The notes under the pieces are model-generated. The model was not told the DNA's origin, made no database searches, and worked only from the letters and a program-made list of their open reading frames with translations. Both the position numbers and the translations under genes were made by a program. Below, one piece after another: positions 14,625-23,515 of a DNA stretch of 64,000 bases. Location of the stretch: the NCBI GenBank assembly GCA_963825565.1, contig CAWGTW010000010.1:186001-250000 (forward strand). The letters run 5' to 3'. Source of the DNA: JBFGCT01 sp963825565. Lineage in GTDB: Bacteria; Actinomycetota; Acidimicrobiia; Acidimicrobiales; Ilumatobacteraceae. Position 1 is the first letter of the stretch. Each line of letters begins with the position of its first letter.

Positions 14625-17600
14625 TCACGGTGGGCAGAGGTTGGCGCCGGCGTTGAAGCTGATCTGACCGGTGTTGCCGCCGAGGTCGTTGCAGCTGAAC
14701 GCTGCCGCGACGTTGCCCGAGCCGCCGACCGTGCTGTTGGCGACCTCGACCACGAATCCGGCGATGGCGGTGAAGGTGACGTTGTCGACGTCGACCGACG
14801 CCGCGCCGTGGCTGAGCACGCTGCTGCCGATGCGCAGCCCGTGGTTGCCGGTGTTGGCGATCGTTCCGCCGTTGATGGCGATCACACCCGGGTTGTCGCT
14901 CGCGACGCCGGTGATCAGGCCCCAATCGTCGACGCCGTCGATGTCGACGGAGGCGAACGTGACGGTCGCCCCGACGTTGCTGATGCTGATGCCGCTCCCA
15001 CCCGCGCCGGTGACGGTCGTCGTGCCGATCACGTCGAACGTGCCGCCGCCGACATCGAGCAGGCTCAGGCCGTCGTTCCCGGCTGGGCCGATCTGCGCAT
15101 TCGTGTTGTTGGTGGACGTCAGGCTGGCGAACGTCATGTCGATGGTGGTGATGTCGCCGAGCGAGATCGCCGGGCCGCCGTCGGCGTCGATCGTGCTGTT
15201 GCCGTCGACGATGATCGAGTTGTTGCCGCCGGCCCAGAAACCGACCGCGCCGCTCCCCGTCCCGGCGGAGTCGGTCGTGATGTCGAGGTCGGTGAACTTC
15301 ACCGTCCCGGTGTTCCCGAAGACGTCGACACCGCTGTTGAGGTCCTTGAGGTCGACCACGGTCAGGTCGGTGAACGACCAGTTGCCGGCCCCGGCGGTGG
15401 CGAACAGCGGCGAGAAGGTCGAGTCGGTGACCGTCGTCGGGGTCGTCATCGTGATGTCACCGTCGGCGTCGAAGATGTCGATCACCGGGTTGGGGTTCCC
15501 CGTCGAGGTCAGCGAGTTGGCGCCGCTCGTGTCGAAGTGGATCGACGAGCCGGCCGCCGTGGTGGCGATTGCGACGACCCGGTCCGAGTTGGCGACGATG
15601 CTCCCGTCGAAGTCGAAGTCGCCGCCGGCAGCGAAGTTGTCGATGTTGACCGCAGGACCCGTCGGGTTGGTGATCGTCGTGGTCGGGGCGAACGTGAACG
15701 TGCCGGCCGACCCGCCGAGGATGTCGATGCCGGCGTCGCCGCCGTTCAGCGTCACCGTCCCCTGGAAGTCGTACGTGCCGTCGGCGTTGTTGAACTGCAG
15801 GCCCGCGCCGTTGGTGGCGGTCATCGTCGCCCCGGCCGCGAGGTGCACCTCACCGGTGTGGCCGTTCGACACGGCGAGCAGCAGCCCGTTGTTGGCCTGG
15901 GTGATCGTCGAGCCGGCCTCGAGGAACAGCTTCGCCGCCCCGTTGCCGTTGATGTCGATCGCCGCGTTCGGGCTCGTGTCGGTGATGTCGACGTCGGTGA
16001 ACGTGAACGTGCCGGCCGAGTCGCTGAAGATGTCGATGCCGGCGTCGCCGCCGTTCAGCGTGACCTGGCCCCGGAAGTCGTACATGCCGTCGGCGAAGTC
16101 GAATCGCATGCCGTCACCGTCGGTCGCGTCGACGGTGCTGGTGGCGTCGAAGTCGACCGAGCCGGTGTGGTCGAAGACGTCGACCGCCGGGGCGTTGCCG
16201 CTCTGGGCGATCGTCGAGTTGACGAAGTCGACGTCGGCGCTGCCCTGGAAGACACGCAACGAGGACTCGCCCGAGCTCGTGACGTCGACATCGGTGAACG
16301 TGAACGTCCCGGTCGTGTTGTCGAGGTCGATGCCCATGCTGTTGGCCTCGATGTCGACATCGGTGACGGTGCCGCCGGCGCCGGCCGACGAGATCGCTGC
16401 TCCGGACCCGGTGATCCGCAACGTGGCGCTTTGGACCGAACCGCCCGAGCCCATCGCCACCGTGTCGGCCCCGCCAGAGGCGCTCAGCACCGGTCGGCCG
16501 CCGCCGGGCGGCACGAGCACCGTGGCGCCGAGGGTCAGGCCGACCTTCTCGCCGATCAGGTCCTGGTTCGCATCGAGCGTGATGCCCTGGTCGTAGCCGG
16601 TGTCGGTGCCGTCGCCCTCGTAGACGAAGATCGGCTCGCCCGGTCCCGACGGCGGCCCGGCGTCGGCGAGCTGGTCGAACGGCGCGCCGGACGTGCCGTT
16701 CTTGACCGGGCCGGCGCTCGTGTTGTCGACGAACCACACCATGTCGGTGAGATCGATCGACACCGTCCCGACATCGGTTGCCCCGTCACCGTCGGTCAGC
16801 GTGTACTCGAACGTGTCGGCCGCATCGGTGTAGCCGGGGGGCGGCGAGTACGTGAACGTGCCGTCAGCACCCATCGCCACCGATCCGCCGTTGGCGCTGG
16901 CCGCGTCGAACCCGGTGACCGTCAGCGCACCGGCGCCGATGTCGTTGTCGAGCACGCTCCCGGTGACCGCCACCGCGGGGAACCCGCTCGCCGGCACGCC
17001 GACCTCGAGCAGGACGTTGCCGAGCGCGTCGTAGCTGTCGGTGGCGGCGAAGACCCTCGGCATCAGGTAGCCGGTCACGTCGACGAGCAGGTGCGTCGCC
17101 GCCGACGTGTAGATGCAGATCTCACCGGCGTCGCTCAGGCTGGCGACGATCTCGTCGGCGCCGTTGACGCCCGCGGTGTAGTTCAGCGATGCCGACACCG
17201 GCAGCGACGGCTTGCACGGATGCACGGTCAGGAACCCCGCGCTCGCGGCGTCGACCGAGGCGACGTTGGCGATCACGCCGATCGCCCCGTCAGGGATGCC
17301 GCCGCGCCCGGTGATCGGGAGCGTGTACTGCGAGCCGGCCGCGCGCACACCCTCACCCTGGTTCTGGCCGTCGAAGGTCGGGGCGCCGGCGCGGGTCTCC
17401 AGGAATCGGCGGCTCGGCGTGTTGACGTAGTTCGTGCCAGTTGGCACGTAGCCGACGACGTCGACGATCAGGTCGACGTCGTGCTGGGTGTAGATGCACA
17501 GCTGACCAGCGCCGTTGACCGGCGTGATCAGCTCGTTGGCGCGATCGATGCCGGGGGAGTAGTTGAGCGAGGAGGCGGTCGGCAGTGTCGGCAGGCACGG

Positions 17601-18359
17601 GTGGACGGTGATGAACCCGCTGTCGGTTGGGTCGAGCGCGGCGACGTTGACGATGACGGTGTCGGTGCCCAGCGGTACGTCGGCTCGCCCGGTGACCTGC
17701 ACGGTCGTCGTCGACCCCGGCGCGGTCCGGCCGATGCCCTCGGAGATCCCGTCGACCGTCGACGCTCCCTCGCGGGACTCCAACACCCGCTTGTCGCCGA
17801 TCGGGACGATCGAGTTCCCGGTCGGGACGTAGCCGACGACATCGACGGTCAGGTCGGTGGCGGCGTAGGTGTAGATGCACAGCGATCCGGACGTCGACAG
17901 GTCGGCCACGATCTCGTTGCCGACGGTCGTGCCCGTGTAGTAGTTCAATGACGAGGCGACCGGGAGGGCGGACCCACACGTGTCGGTCGTCAGGAACCCC
18001 CATCCGGTCGGGTCGACGGCGGTCAGGTAGATCGCCACGCCGGCGGCGTCGATCGGCACGCCGCCGCGCCCGCCGAACTGGATCTCGTAGATCGAGCCGG
18101 CGGTTCGCTGCCCTGCTCCTTCGTACAGCCCATCGAAGGTGGTCGCGCCCTCGCGGGTCTCGACGAACCTCGCCGGGTCGAGCGGGATCAGCGCCGGGTC
18201 GGCAGCCAGGATGGCCGCACCTGCGCCGGCCGGCGGGTCGTCGGCGACCGCCGCGTTGGACGGCATCGCGGCCGCCGCGAGGCCGAGCCCGGCGAGCAGC
18301 GCCAGTCGGCGCACGGCTCCGCGCCGGATCGTGCATCGCCGTCTTCCCGTCGTCGCCAT
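14625..18359 (-). CDS. Giant secreted protein: three repeated 'DTR-type' domains, cadherin-like domain, beta-helix
   Basis: A 1244-residue exported protein. Residues 1-38 form a signal peptide ending NAAVADD. Three homologous domains of about 125 residues follow. Each begins like RFVETREG or RVLESREG, passes through a GRGGVP element and ASSLNY, and closes with a DLTVDVVGYVPTG-type strand. The same domain builds the metallopeptidase at 53799-55790. A cadherin-like module comes next (VLDNDIGAGALTVTGFD, then YTPP-like SPPPGYT). The last ~600 residues are Gly/Asp/Thr-rich repeats such as GTFTFTDVDI and LNGGDAGIDI, typical of a right-handed beta-helix. No anchor or sorting motif is seen at the C-terminus (GANLCPP). 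A surface or extracellular structural or binding role is likely, but no enzyme motif is visible. GAGGGG precedes the ATG. Confidence 0.8.
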   Translation of the reverse strand: MATTGRRRCTIRRGAVRRLALLAGLGLAAAAMPSNAAVADDPPAGAGAAILAADPALIPLDPARFVETREGATTFDGLYEGAGQRTAGSIYEIQFGGRGGVPIDAAGVAIYLTAVDPTGWGFLTTDTCGSALPVASSLNYYTGTTVGNEIVADLSTSGSLCIYTYAATDLTVDVVGYVPTGNSIVPIGDKRVLESREGASTVDGISEGIGRTAPGSTTTVQVTGRADVPLGTDTVIVNVAALDPTDSGFITVHPCLPTLPTASSLNYSPGIDRANELITPVNGAGQLCIYTQHDVDLIVDVVGYVPTGTNYVNTPSRRFLETRAGAPTFDGQNQGEGVRAAGSQYTLPITGRGGIPDGAIGVIANVASVDAASAGFLTVHPCKPSLPVSASLNYTAGVNGADEIVASLSDAGEICIYTSAATHLLVDVTGYLMPRVFAATDSYDALGNVLLEVGVPASGFPAVAVTGSVLDNDIGAGALTVTGFDAASANGGSVAMGADGTFTYSPPPGYTDAADTFEYTLTDGDGATDVGTVSIDLTDMVWFVDNTSAGPVKNGTSGAPFDQLADAGPPSGPGEPIFVYEGDGTDTGYDQGITLDANQDLIGEKVGLTLGATVLVPPGGGRPVLSASGGADTVAMGSGGSVQSATLRITGSGAAISSAGAGGTVTDVDIEANSMGIDLDNTTGTFTFTDVDVTSSGESSLRVFQGSADVDFVNSTIAQSGNAPAVDVFDHTGSVDFDATSTVDATDGDGMRFDFADGMYDFRGQVTLNGGDAGIDIFSDSAGTFTFTDVDITDTSPNAAIDINGNGAAKLFLEAGSTITQANNGLLLAVSNGHTGEVHLAAGATMTATNGAGLQFNNADGTYDFQGTVTLNGGDAGIDILGGSAGTFTFAPTTTITNPTGPAVNIDNFAAGGDFDFDGSIVANSDRVVAIATTAAGSSIHFDTSGANSLTSTGNPNPVIDIFDADGDITMTTPTTVTDSTFSPLFATAGAGNWSFTDLTVVDLKDLNSGVDVFGNTGTVKFTDLDITTDSAGTGSGAVGFWAGGNNSIIVDGNSTIDADGGPAISLGDITTIDMTFASLTSTNNTNAQIGPAGNDGLSLLDVGGGTFDVIGTTTVTGAGGSGISISNVGATVTFASVDIDGVDDWGLITGVASDNPGVIAINGGTIANTGNHGLRIGSSVLSHGAASVDVDNVTFTAIAGFVVEVANSTVGGSGNVAAAFSCNDLGGNTGQISFNAGANLCPP

Positions 18360-18663
18360 CGTGACCCCTCTCGCATGACCGCTCCCGGCAGTATGACGCA
18401 GACCTCACCACAACCGCAGCGAGTTGCGACAGAGGGATTTCGTACGCCGGGAGGACCATAGCTCGCCCCCCGTGAACCCGCCACGGGGTGCTGGCCGGTC
18501 GAGCGTGCGGCTTCGCCGATGCGGCAACGATCGGAACCGGTGGGCACGCAGTAGGTGCCGTCGCGTGCGATCGGACCGCGGCGACCCACATCCGTCGCCC
18601 TCGATCGACCCCGACGGCGGCCGACCGGCGTCGGGCCGCCGGGTGGCGCAGCGCTACGCCACC
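18360..18663. other. 304-bp spacer upstream of the giant secreted protein
   Basis: No coding signal stands out between the sigma-factor stop and the start of the secreted protein. The spacer should hold the promoter of the secreted-protein gene and the end of the sigma-factor transcript. I see no clear hairpin, repeat or promoter hexamers. Confidence 0.4.
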
Positions 18664-19602
18664 TCAGACTGCGAGCAGGTCGCGGGCGCCGGTGTCGCTT
18701 GAGGGGTGGCGCAGCTTGCTCATCGCCCGCGCCTCGATCTGGCGGATCCGCTCGCGGGTCAGGTTGAAGTGCTCGCCGACCTCTTCGAGCGTGCGCGGTT
18801 CGCCGCGGTCGAGACCGAAGCGCAGCTTGAGGATCTCCCGCTCGCGCTCGTCGAGCGGTGCGAGCAGGCGGGCGATCTCGTCGGGCAGCAGCGCTGTCGC
18901 TGCGACCTCGAACGGGGACTCGGCGGAGCGGTCCTCGACCACGTCGCCCAGCTCGGCGTCGCCGTCCTCGCGCAGGGGCTCGGAGAGCGACAGCGGCTCG
19001 GCGGCGAAGCGCAGGGCCTCGGTCACCTTGTCCTCCGGCATCTCGACCTCCTTGGCCAACTCGGCGAGCGTGGCGGGACGGCCGTACTTCAGCTCGAGGC
19101 GCGAGCGCGCCTTCTGCAGGCGGGCGAGCGTGTCGCCGGCGTGGACCGGGAGCCGGATCGTGCGCCCGGTGTTGGCGATGCCGCGGGTGATCGCCTGGCG
19201 GATCCACCACGTGGCGTAGGTCGAGAACTTGAAGCCCTTGCGCCAGTCGAACTTCTCGACCGCGTGCATCAGGCCGAGGTTGCCCTCCTGGATCAGGTCG
19301 AGGAGTGGCAATCCCGACGCCTGGTACTTCTTGGCGATCGACACGACCAGGCGCAGGTTGGACTGCACGAACTGCCGCTCGGCCTCCTCGCCCTTGCGGG
19401 CGATCCGCCGCAGCTCGCGCTTCTTGGCCGCGGTGATCTCCTTGCCGGCGCCGTCGAGTTTGGTGATCGCTTCGTTGCCGGCTTCGATCGCCTTGGCAAG
19501 CCGGACCTCGTCGTCCTTGGTCAGCAGCGTGTACTGCCCGATGTCGGTGAGGTAGAGACGGACGAGGTCTTCGTCGTCTCGTTCGACGCGATCTTTGGCC
19601 AC
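18664..19602 (-). CDS. Sigma-70 family RNA polymerase sigma factor (group 1/2, primary-like)
   Basis: A 312-residue sigma factor with regions 1.2 to 4 and no long region 1.1. Region 1.2 reads DLVRLYLTDIGQYTLLT. Region 2 has SNLRLVVSIAKKYQASGLPL and the -10 recognition/melting stretch KGFKFSTYATWWIRQAITR. Region 3 carries TGRTIRLPVH. Region 4 contains the helix-turn-helix LEEVGEHFNLTRERIRQIEA with LDEREREILKLRFGL before it. It should direct polymerase to ordinary TTGACA/TATAAT-type promoters. Its size and missing region 1.1 suggest either a compact housekeeping factor or a group 2 (SigB/HrdB-like) paralogue; the window alone cannot decide. The spacer of over 400 bp upstream suggests complex control. 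Confidence 0.92.
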   Translation of the reverse strand: MAKDRVERDDEDLVRLYLTDIGQYTLLTKDDEVRLAKAIEAGNEAITKLDGAGKEITAAKKRELRRIARKGEEAERQFVQSNLRLVVSIAKKYQASGLPLLDLIQEGNLGLMHAVEKFDWRKGFKFSTYATWWIRQAITRGIANTGRTIRLPVHAGDTLARLQKARSRLELKYGRPATLAELAKEVEMPEDKVTEALRFAAEPLSLSEPLREDGDAELGDVVEDRSAESPFEVAATALLPDEIARLLAPLDEREREILKLRFGLDRGEPRTLEEVGEHFNLTRERIRQIEARAMSKLRHPSSDTGARDLLAV

Positions 19603-20040
19603 CGGCGGCTCCTCTGGTTCGTTTGGACGTCTGACCTCGGACCCGGTGAAGAGGGGAAGGTTTCGACGAGACTCGGTGTGCGAGCATCACATGGCAACCC
19701 GACGATCCACAACGCGCGACCACCACGAGACTTTTGTCACGATACCGACGAGGTCAAGCCCCCCAACCCCTCGCCGATGACGGGTTCGTGATATCGGTGG
19801 TCGAGATACCAGAAGGGAGCATATCGGTCTTGGTGATGGGGTCCCGGGCGGCGGGCCACCGATCGACCGGTCTCGCGTCGGGTGCGTCCGAGCGCCGACC
19901 GGTCGATCGATCGTCGGGTTGCGCGCGTCCGGCTCGGCGAGTGCCACCTCGCTCGGCGAGACTGACCAGGCTCGGCCGGGCCCGACCAGGCTCGGCCTGA
20001 CTCGACCTGCGATGCCGGCAGGAGACGCGTGAGGATTCCA
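19603..20040. other. 438-bp divergent spacer between sigma factor and ABM-like gene
   Basis: No gene is convincing here. The right part is repetitive: GACCAGGCTCGGCC occurs at 19964 and 19984 (period 20), GCTCGGCGAG recurs around 19931-19960, and ACCGATCGACCGGT near 19858 is partly inverted at GACCGGTCGATCGATCG near 19898. Promoters for both divergent genes must lie here, but I cannot place them. Confidence 0.45.
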
Positions 20041-20394
20041 ATGTCCGATTCCCGACCATCCGGAGCCACCGACCCGAACGAGGAGGTCGAACTGGTTGTC
20101 GTGACGATGGGTTTCGACGCGGCCGACCCGACCGACGCCGCGCTCCCCGCGGTGCTGGCCAAGTACGTCGTGCTCACGAGGATGGTCGACGGGTGCCGAA
20201 ACGTCGATCTCTGCTCGAGCGTGACCCGGCCCGGCCGGCACCTCGTGATCCAGAAGTGGGAGACGGCCGACCATCAACGACGCCACTTCGATTCGCCGCT
20301 GATGGTCGAGATGGCAACCGGCTGCACCGGGCTGCTCGCCGGGCCTCCGCAGATCGACCTGTGGGACGGGGTCAGCGCGCACGATCTCGCCTGA
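20041..20394 (+). CDS. Antibiotic biosynthesis monooxygenase (ABM)-like small protein
   Basis: A 117-residue dimeric alpha-beta barrel-type protein. The pattern of a first beta strand (VELVVVTMGFDA), a helix, VVLTRMVDGCRNVDLCSS, and then LVIQKWETADHQRRHFDSPL, with a closing YLD-like IDLWDGV, matches the ABM/YgiN family in spacing. Members include small quinol and haem oxygenases and many proteins of unknown role. GAGG lies six bases before the ATG at 20041; an in-frame ATG at 20029 is less well placed. It has no obvious functional neighbours. No catalytic residue assignment is possible, so a specific reaction is not claimed. Confidence 0.7.
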   Translation: MSDSRPSGATDPNEEVELVVVTMGFDAADPTDAALPAVLAKYVVLTRMVDGCRNVDLCSSVTRPGRHLVIQKWETADHQRRHFDSPLMVEMATGCTGLLAGPPQIDLWDGVSAHDLA

Positions 20395-20471
20395 TGCCGC
20401 GGGTCTCGCCGAAGGTGTTCGACGAGCAGTGCAGTACGGCGCCCGGCGGGGACCGGTATCCTGATCCCACT

Positions 20472-21281
20472 ATGCCGAACCCGATGTTCAACGAGCAGTC
20501 CATGAAGCAGGCATCGACCACCTGGGCGGCGCCGGTGCAGGGCACCCACGTCGCTCCCCAGCCGGTCACCGACGGCCCGGTCAGCCCGTGGCAGAGTGCG
20601 ATGACCGTCAACGGCGTGATCACCGCGTCGCTCGTGCTCCTGACGTTGATTCTCGTGTCCGCCAGCTTCGGCTGGTCGGCCGCCTCCGGCCCGACGCTGG
20701 AGAACGGCGTCGAGACGTATCAGTTCCCGACGCTCGGGATCGTCGGCATCCTCGTCGGTTTCGCCGCGGTGATCGGCGCCTACGTCAAGCCGAAGCTGGC
20801 CAAGATCCTCGGCCCGGTCTACGCACTCGGCATGGGGTTCGCCGTCGGTGCGATCTCCAAGGGCTACGAGAGCGCGTTCGACGGCATCGTCGTGCAGGCG
20901 GTCGGCGCGACCGTCTCGGTCTTCGTCGTCATGCTCGTGCTGTACCGCACCCGCATCATCAAGGTCACCGACCGGTTCCGGCGCATCGTGATCGGTGCCA
21001 CCCTCGGGATCATGCTGCTCTACCTCGTTTCGATCGTGATCAACCTGTTCGGCGGCAGCGTCGGGTTCATCAACAGCCCGAGCCTGTTCGGGATCGGGTT
21101 CTCGATCTTCGTCGCCGGGATCGCGGCGATGAACCTCGCCCTCGACTTCGACCTCGTCGAGCGGGGCGTCGACGCCAGGATGCCCAAGGACTACGAGTGG
21201 GTCGCCGCCCTCGGCATCGTCGTCACGCTCGTGTGGCTGTACCTGGAGATGCTGCGCCTGCTGTCCAAGCTGCGTCAGTGA
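20472..21281 (+). CDS. Bax inhibitor-1/YccA-family membrane protein
   Basis: A 269-residue integral membrane protein. After a polar N-terminus of about 50 residues (MPNPMFNEQSMKQASTTW), seven hydrophobic segments follow, beginning near MTVNGVITASLVLLTLILV. Family-typical features include GPVYALGMGFAVGAISKGYE and the C-terminal acidic/basic stretch FDLVERGVDARMPKDYEW before the last helix, where this bacterial YccA/DUF4870-like group carries its conserved Asp residues. Eukaryotic and bacterial relatives act as proton-sensitive calcium leak channels or protease modulators; the role here is not shown. Its stop overlaps the start of the next ORF (GTGA), but a strong hairpin just beyond may end its transcript. 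Confidence 0.88.
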   Translation: MPNPMFNEQSMKQASTTWAAPVQGTHVAPQPVTDGPVSPWQSAMTVNGVITASLVLLTLILVSASFGWSAASGPTLENGVETYQFPTLGIVGILVGFAAVIGAYVKPKLAKILGPVYALGMGFAVGAISKGYESAFDGIVVQAVGATVSVFVVMLVLYRTRIIKVTDRFRRIVIGATLGIMLLYLVSIVINLFGGSVGFINSPSLFGIGFSIFVAGIAAMNLALDFDLVERGVDARMPKDYEWVAALGIVVTLVWLYLEMLRLLSKLRQ

Positions 21282-22018
21282 CGCCCGCTGGCGATCCACG
21301 TTCACCCTCTGCCGACGGCGGCCGCCTCTTCGAGGCGGCCGCCGTCGCTGTTGTCGGGGGCGTGCTCGGTGCCGCGGTCACCGCGCCGCTCGGCCTGTCG
21401 TTGCCCGCCGGCGCCGTCGCCGCCGCCAACGGCGCAGTGTCGGGGTGGCGGCGGATCTACGACTGGCGGCGTCCCGACGGGGTGATCGGCTTCGCGCTCG
21501 ACTCGACCTGGGCGCTCCCGATGACCGCGGCCGGTCTCGTCGCCAACGCGATCGCCACGGCCAGCCGCCGAGGCGGGTACGTCGCCGATCTGAGCGAACG
21601 CCAGGGCCGCCACGTCTTCGCCGGTGGCTTCGTCGTGCGCCGCGGTTTCGTGATGACGTGGGGCAACGTGATCGCCGGTGCCGGCGACACCACGGTTGCC
21701 CGCCGCCGGAGGCTGATCACCGACCACGAGGGGGTGCACGTCTGGCAGGCCCGCTGGTTCGGCCCGCTGTACCCGTTGCTGTACGGCGGGTGGATGGTCG
21801 CCGGCGGTGCGGCCGGTGCGGTCGTCTGGGCCACCTGCAGACGCGGCCTGCCCGTGGCCAAGGTGGTCGAGTCGTGCGCCTATTACCTCAACCCGTTCGA
21901 GTGGTGGGCCTACAGCCGCGACGACCACTGGCCGCCGAGCGGCGCGATCCCCGGCCTCGCCTGGCGCCGCCCGATCGTCCGCCCTCTCTCATCCTCCCGG
22001 CTTGCGTCGCGCGGGTGA
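21278..22018 (+). CDS. Conserved membrane protein of unknown function with an HEGVHVWQ motif
   Basis: If read from the GTG that overlaps the YccA stop, the product is 246 residues. Two hydrophobic segments lie near residues 20-45 (VAVVGGVLGAAVTAPLGLSL) and two near 165-185. In the middle, DHEGVHVWQARWFGPLYPLLY resembles a gluzincin-like HExxH in length and setting, followed by SCAYYLNPFEWWAYSRDDHW with a possible third ligand. I do not recognise the family and do not claim peptidase activity. The start is uncertain: a 16-bp perfect hairpin covers codons 13-23, so a later GTG near 21361 (LGAAVTAPLGLSLPAG...) is an alternative. The gene converges on the ferritin-like operon. Confidence 0.65.
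   Translation: MTPAGDPRSPSADGGRLFEAAAVAVVGGVLGAAVTAPLGLSLPAGAVAAANGAVSGWRRIYDWRRPDGVIGFALDSTWALPMTAAGLVANAIATASRRGGYVADLSERQGRHVFAGGFVVRRGFVMTWGNVIAGAGDTTVARRRRLITDHEGVHVWQARWFGPLYPLLYGGWMVAGGAAGAVVWATCRRGLPVAKVVESCAYYLNPFEWWAYSRDDHWPPSGAIPGLAWRRPIVRPLSSSRLASRG
21313..21347 (+). terminator. 16-bp perfect hairpin beyond the YccA gene
   Basis: CGACGGCGGCCGCCTC and GAGGCGGCCGCCGTCG pair perfectly around a TTC loop, 32 bp after the YccA stop codon. It looks like a U-less actinobacterial terminator, yet it falls inside the first codons of the next ORF as read from its overlapping GTG. It may be a terminator or attenuator, or the downstream start is later. Confidence 0.6.
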
Positions 22019-22061
22019 TCGGGCGGTCCGCCGGAATCGCGGACGCAAACGGTTGGGGCGG

Positions 22062-22646
22062 TCAACGGGAGAGGGCGGACCAGGCGAGATCGTCGGCGGC
22101 CCAGATCCGATCGAAGTCGGCATCGACCGCGTCGGTGAAGCCGAAGCGGTTGCGGTAGTTGTACCGGAAGCGCTGCTGGTTGACGGGGACGCCGAGCCGC
22201 GACAGGCGCCCGACGCAGTAGGTGTCCCACGCCGCGTTCTCCTGCAGCGTGAGATCGAGGTCGCCCGGCGCGTCGGCGAAGTCCGGGCGCAGGCGATCGC
22301 GGGCTCGCAGCAGCATCCGGCCGAGTGAGCCGCGGGCGCTGTCGGCGCTGAAGTGGGTGAAGCGTTGGGTGTCCTCGAGTGCCCCGCTCTCGGCCCGGAT
22401 CGTGATCGTGTCGTCGGAGGATCGTCCGCCGACCTCGGCGGACATCTTGGCGAGCGGTGTCGTCTCGTCGACGACGACGTGGATCGGGTTGGTGATCCCG
22501 AGCAGGTGGGCGAGCTCGGCCACGACCGCTGCGATCGCACCGGCCTCGTACGAGATGAGGTGGAACTCCTCGGGCGTGACCGTGATCCTGGCCGTGCCGG
22601 TCGGGCCGCCGGCCGGCGTCGCCTCCGGCGCCGGCGCATCGGCCAT
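22062..22646 (-). CDS. Unknown protein, third gene of the ferritin-like operon
   Basis: A 194-residue soluble protein starting MADAPAPEATPAGGPTG, with an acidic/Ala/Pro-rich head and a folded part from about residue 18 (ARITVTPEEFHLISYEAGAI). I do not recognise a family. Notable parts are IHVVVDETTPLAKM, ENAAWDTYCVGRLSRLGVPV and RFRYNYRNRFGF. There is no signal peptide, membrane helix or cysteine cluster. Its ATG overlaps the stop of the DUF455-like gene (ATGA), so it is translated with it and probably works with the two ferritin-like proteins upstream. Confidence 0.75.
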   Translation of the reverse strand: MADAPAPEATPAGGPTGTARITVTPEEFHLISYEAGAIAAVVAELAHLLGITNPIHVVVDETTPLAKMSAEVGGRSSDDTITIRAESGALEDTQRFTHFSADSARGSLGRMLLRARDRLRPDFADAPGDLDLTLQENAAWDTYCVGRLSRLGVPVNQQRFRYNYRNRFGFTDAVDADFDRIWAADDLAWSALSR

Positions 22647-23515
22647 CAGGCCGGAGCCGGGGCGGCCCCGGCGGCCTCCTGCGCGCGCCGGACGGCGGCC
22701 AGCCGCTCCTCGAACGCGTCGTGGTCCATCTCGGCGATCTTGTCGACCTCGCCATCGGTGAACCCGGCCAGCTCGCGGAACCGCCGGGCGAGGCCGATCG
22801 GGCTTTCCTCGGTGTCGCCGCGGGCGCCGCCGAAGCTGAACAGCTTGTCGACGACCTGCTGGAACTCGAGCGCCCTTGCCCGCCGCTCGGGATCGTTGGC
22901 GGTCACCTTGCGCAACCAGTCCGAGCCCATTCTCACGTGGGTCACCTCGTCGGCGAGCATCCAGTCCTCGCAGAACTCGAGGAACGGGTCGCCGGCCAGA
23001 TTGCCGAACTCCTTCATCTGGGTGAACACGTCGATCGCCAATCCCTCGAGCGCCCGGTTGACGCCGGCCAGCCGCAGGATCGGGTCGTCGGAGCAGGCGG
23101 CCTGGAACAGCACGGTGTTCTCGGCGAACTGCCCGAGCTCGGTCCCCATCCAATCGGAGAGCTTGGCGCTGATCTCGACGTGGCGGGCCTCGTCCCACGC
23201 CTGGCGGGCCATATCGAGCTTCAGCTCGAACGGGATCGTGTCGCCGGTGCCGTCGCCGGCCTCGAAGTCGTGCGCGGTGCGGCCGGCACCCTCGAGCGCC
23301 TGGATCTCGCCGACCATGATCCCGTGCATCAGGCCGCGGGCGGCGTCGGAGGCGTCGTGGCGCTCCGGGGTGATGCGGTTCGACGAGCCCCGGCTCTTCT
23401 TCGACCTCCGCTCGGGGTTGAGCGCCGTGCGGGCGTCGGCCATCCGCTCGGCCATGTTGGTCTGCACGAAGCGTTCGTCTCGAGCGAGATCCTCGACCGG
23501 GAAGAACTTGCGCAT
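22646..23515 (-). CDS. Ferritin-like diiron protein (DUF455-type)
   Basis: A 289-residue helical protein with a complete set of diiron ligands of the ferritin-like kind: a Glu in MHGIMVGEIQALEGAG, an ExxH in ARQAWDEARHVEIS, a Glu in NRALEGLAIDVF, and a second ExxH in WMLADEVTHVRMGSDW. The spacing fits a four-helix bundle that binds two irons and could carry out oxidation, or act as an oxygenase. The N-terminal 60 residues are basic (RRSKKSRGSSNR) and precede the bundle. It is the middle gene of three that overlap by ATGA at both ends (22646 and 23515). The substrate is not known; DUF455 proteins have been seen near tRNA and other modification genes, but nothing here supports a specific job. 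Confidence 0.82.
   Translation of the reverse strand: MRKFFPVEDLARDERFVQTNMAERMADARTALNPERRSKKSRGSSNRITPERHDASDAARGLMHGIMVGEIQALEGAGRTAHDFEAGDGTGDTIPFELKLDMARQAWDEARHVEISAKLSDWMGTELGQFAENTVLFQAACSDDPILRLAGVNRALEGLAIDVFTQMKEFGNLAGDPFLEFCEDWMLADEVTHVRMGSDWLRKVTANDPERRARALEFQQVVDKLFSFGGARGDTEESPIGLARRFRELAGFTDGEVDKIAEMDHDAFEERLAAVRRAQEAAGAAPAPA

Noticed and set aside
13974..17951. 1325-codon ORF on the plus strand
   Set aside because: It lies entirely over the giant secreted protein on the minus strand, has Arg/Asp/Gly/Val-rich shadow composition and no family match. High GC gives long open antisense frames.
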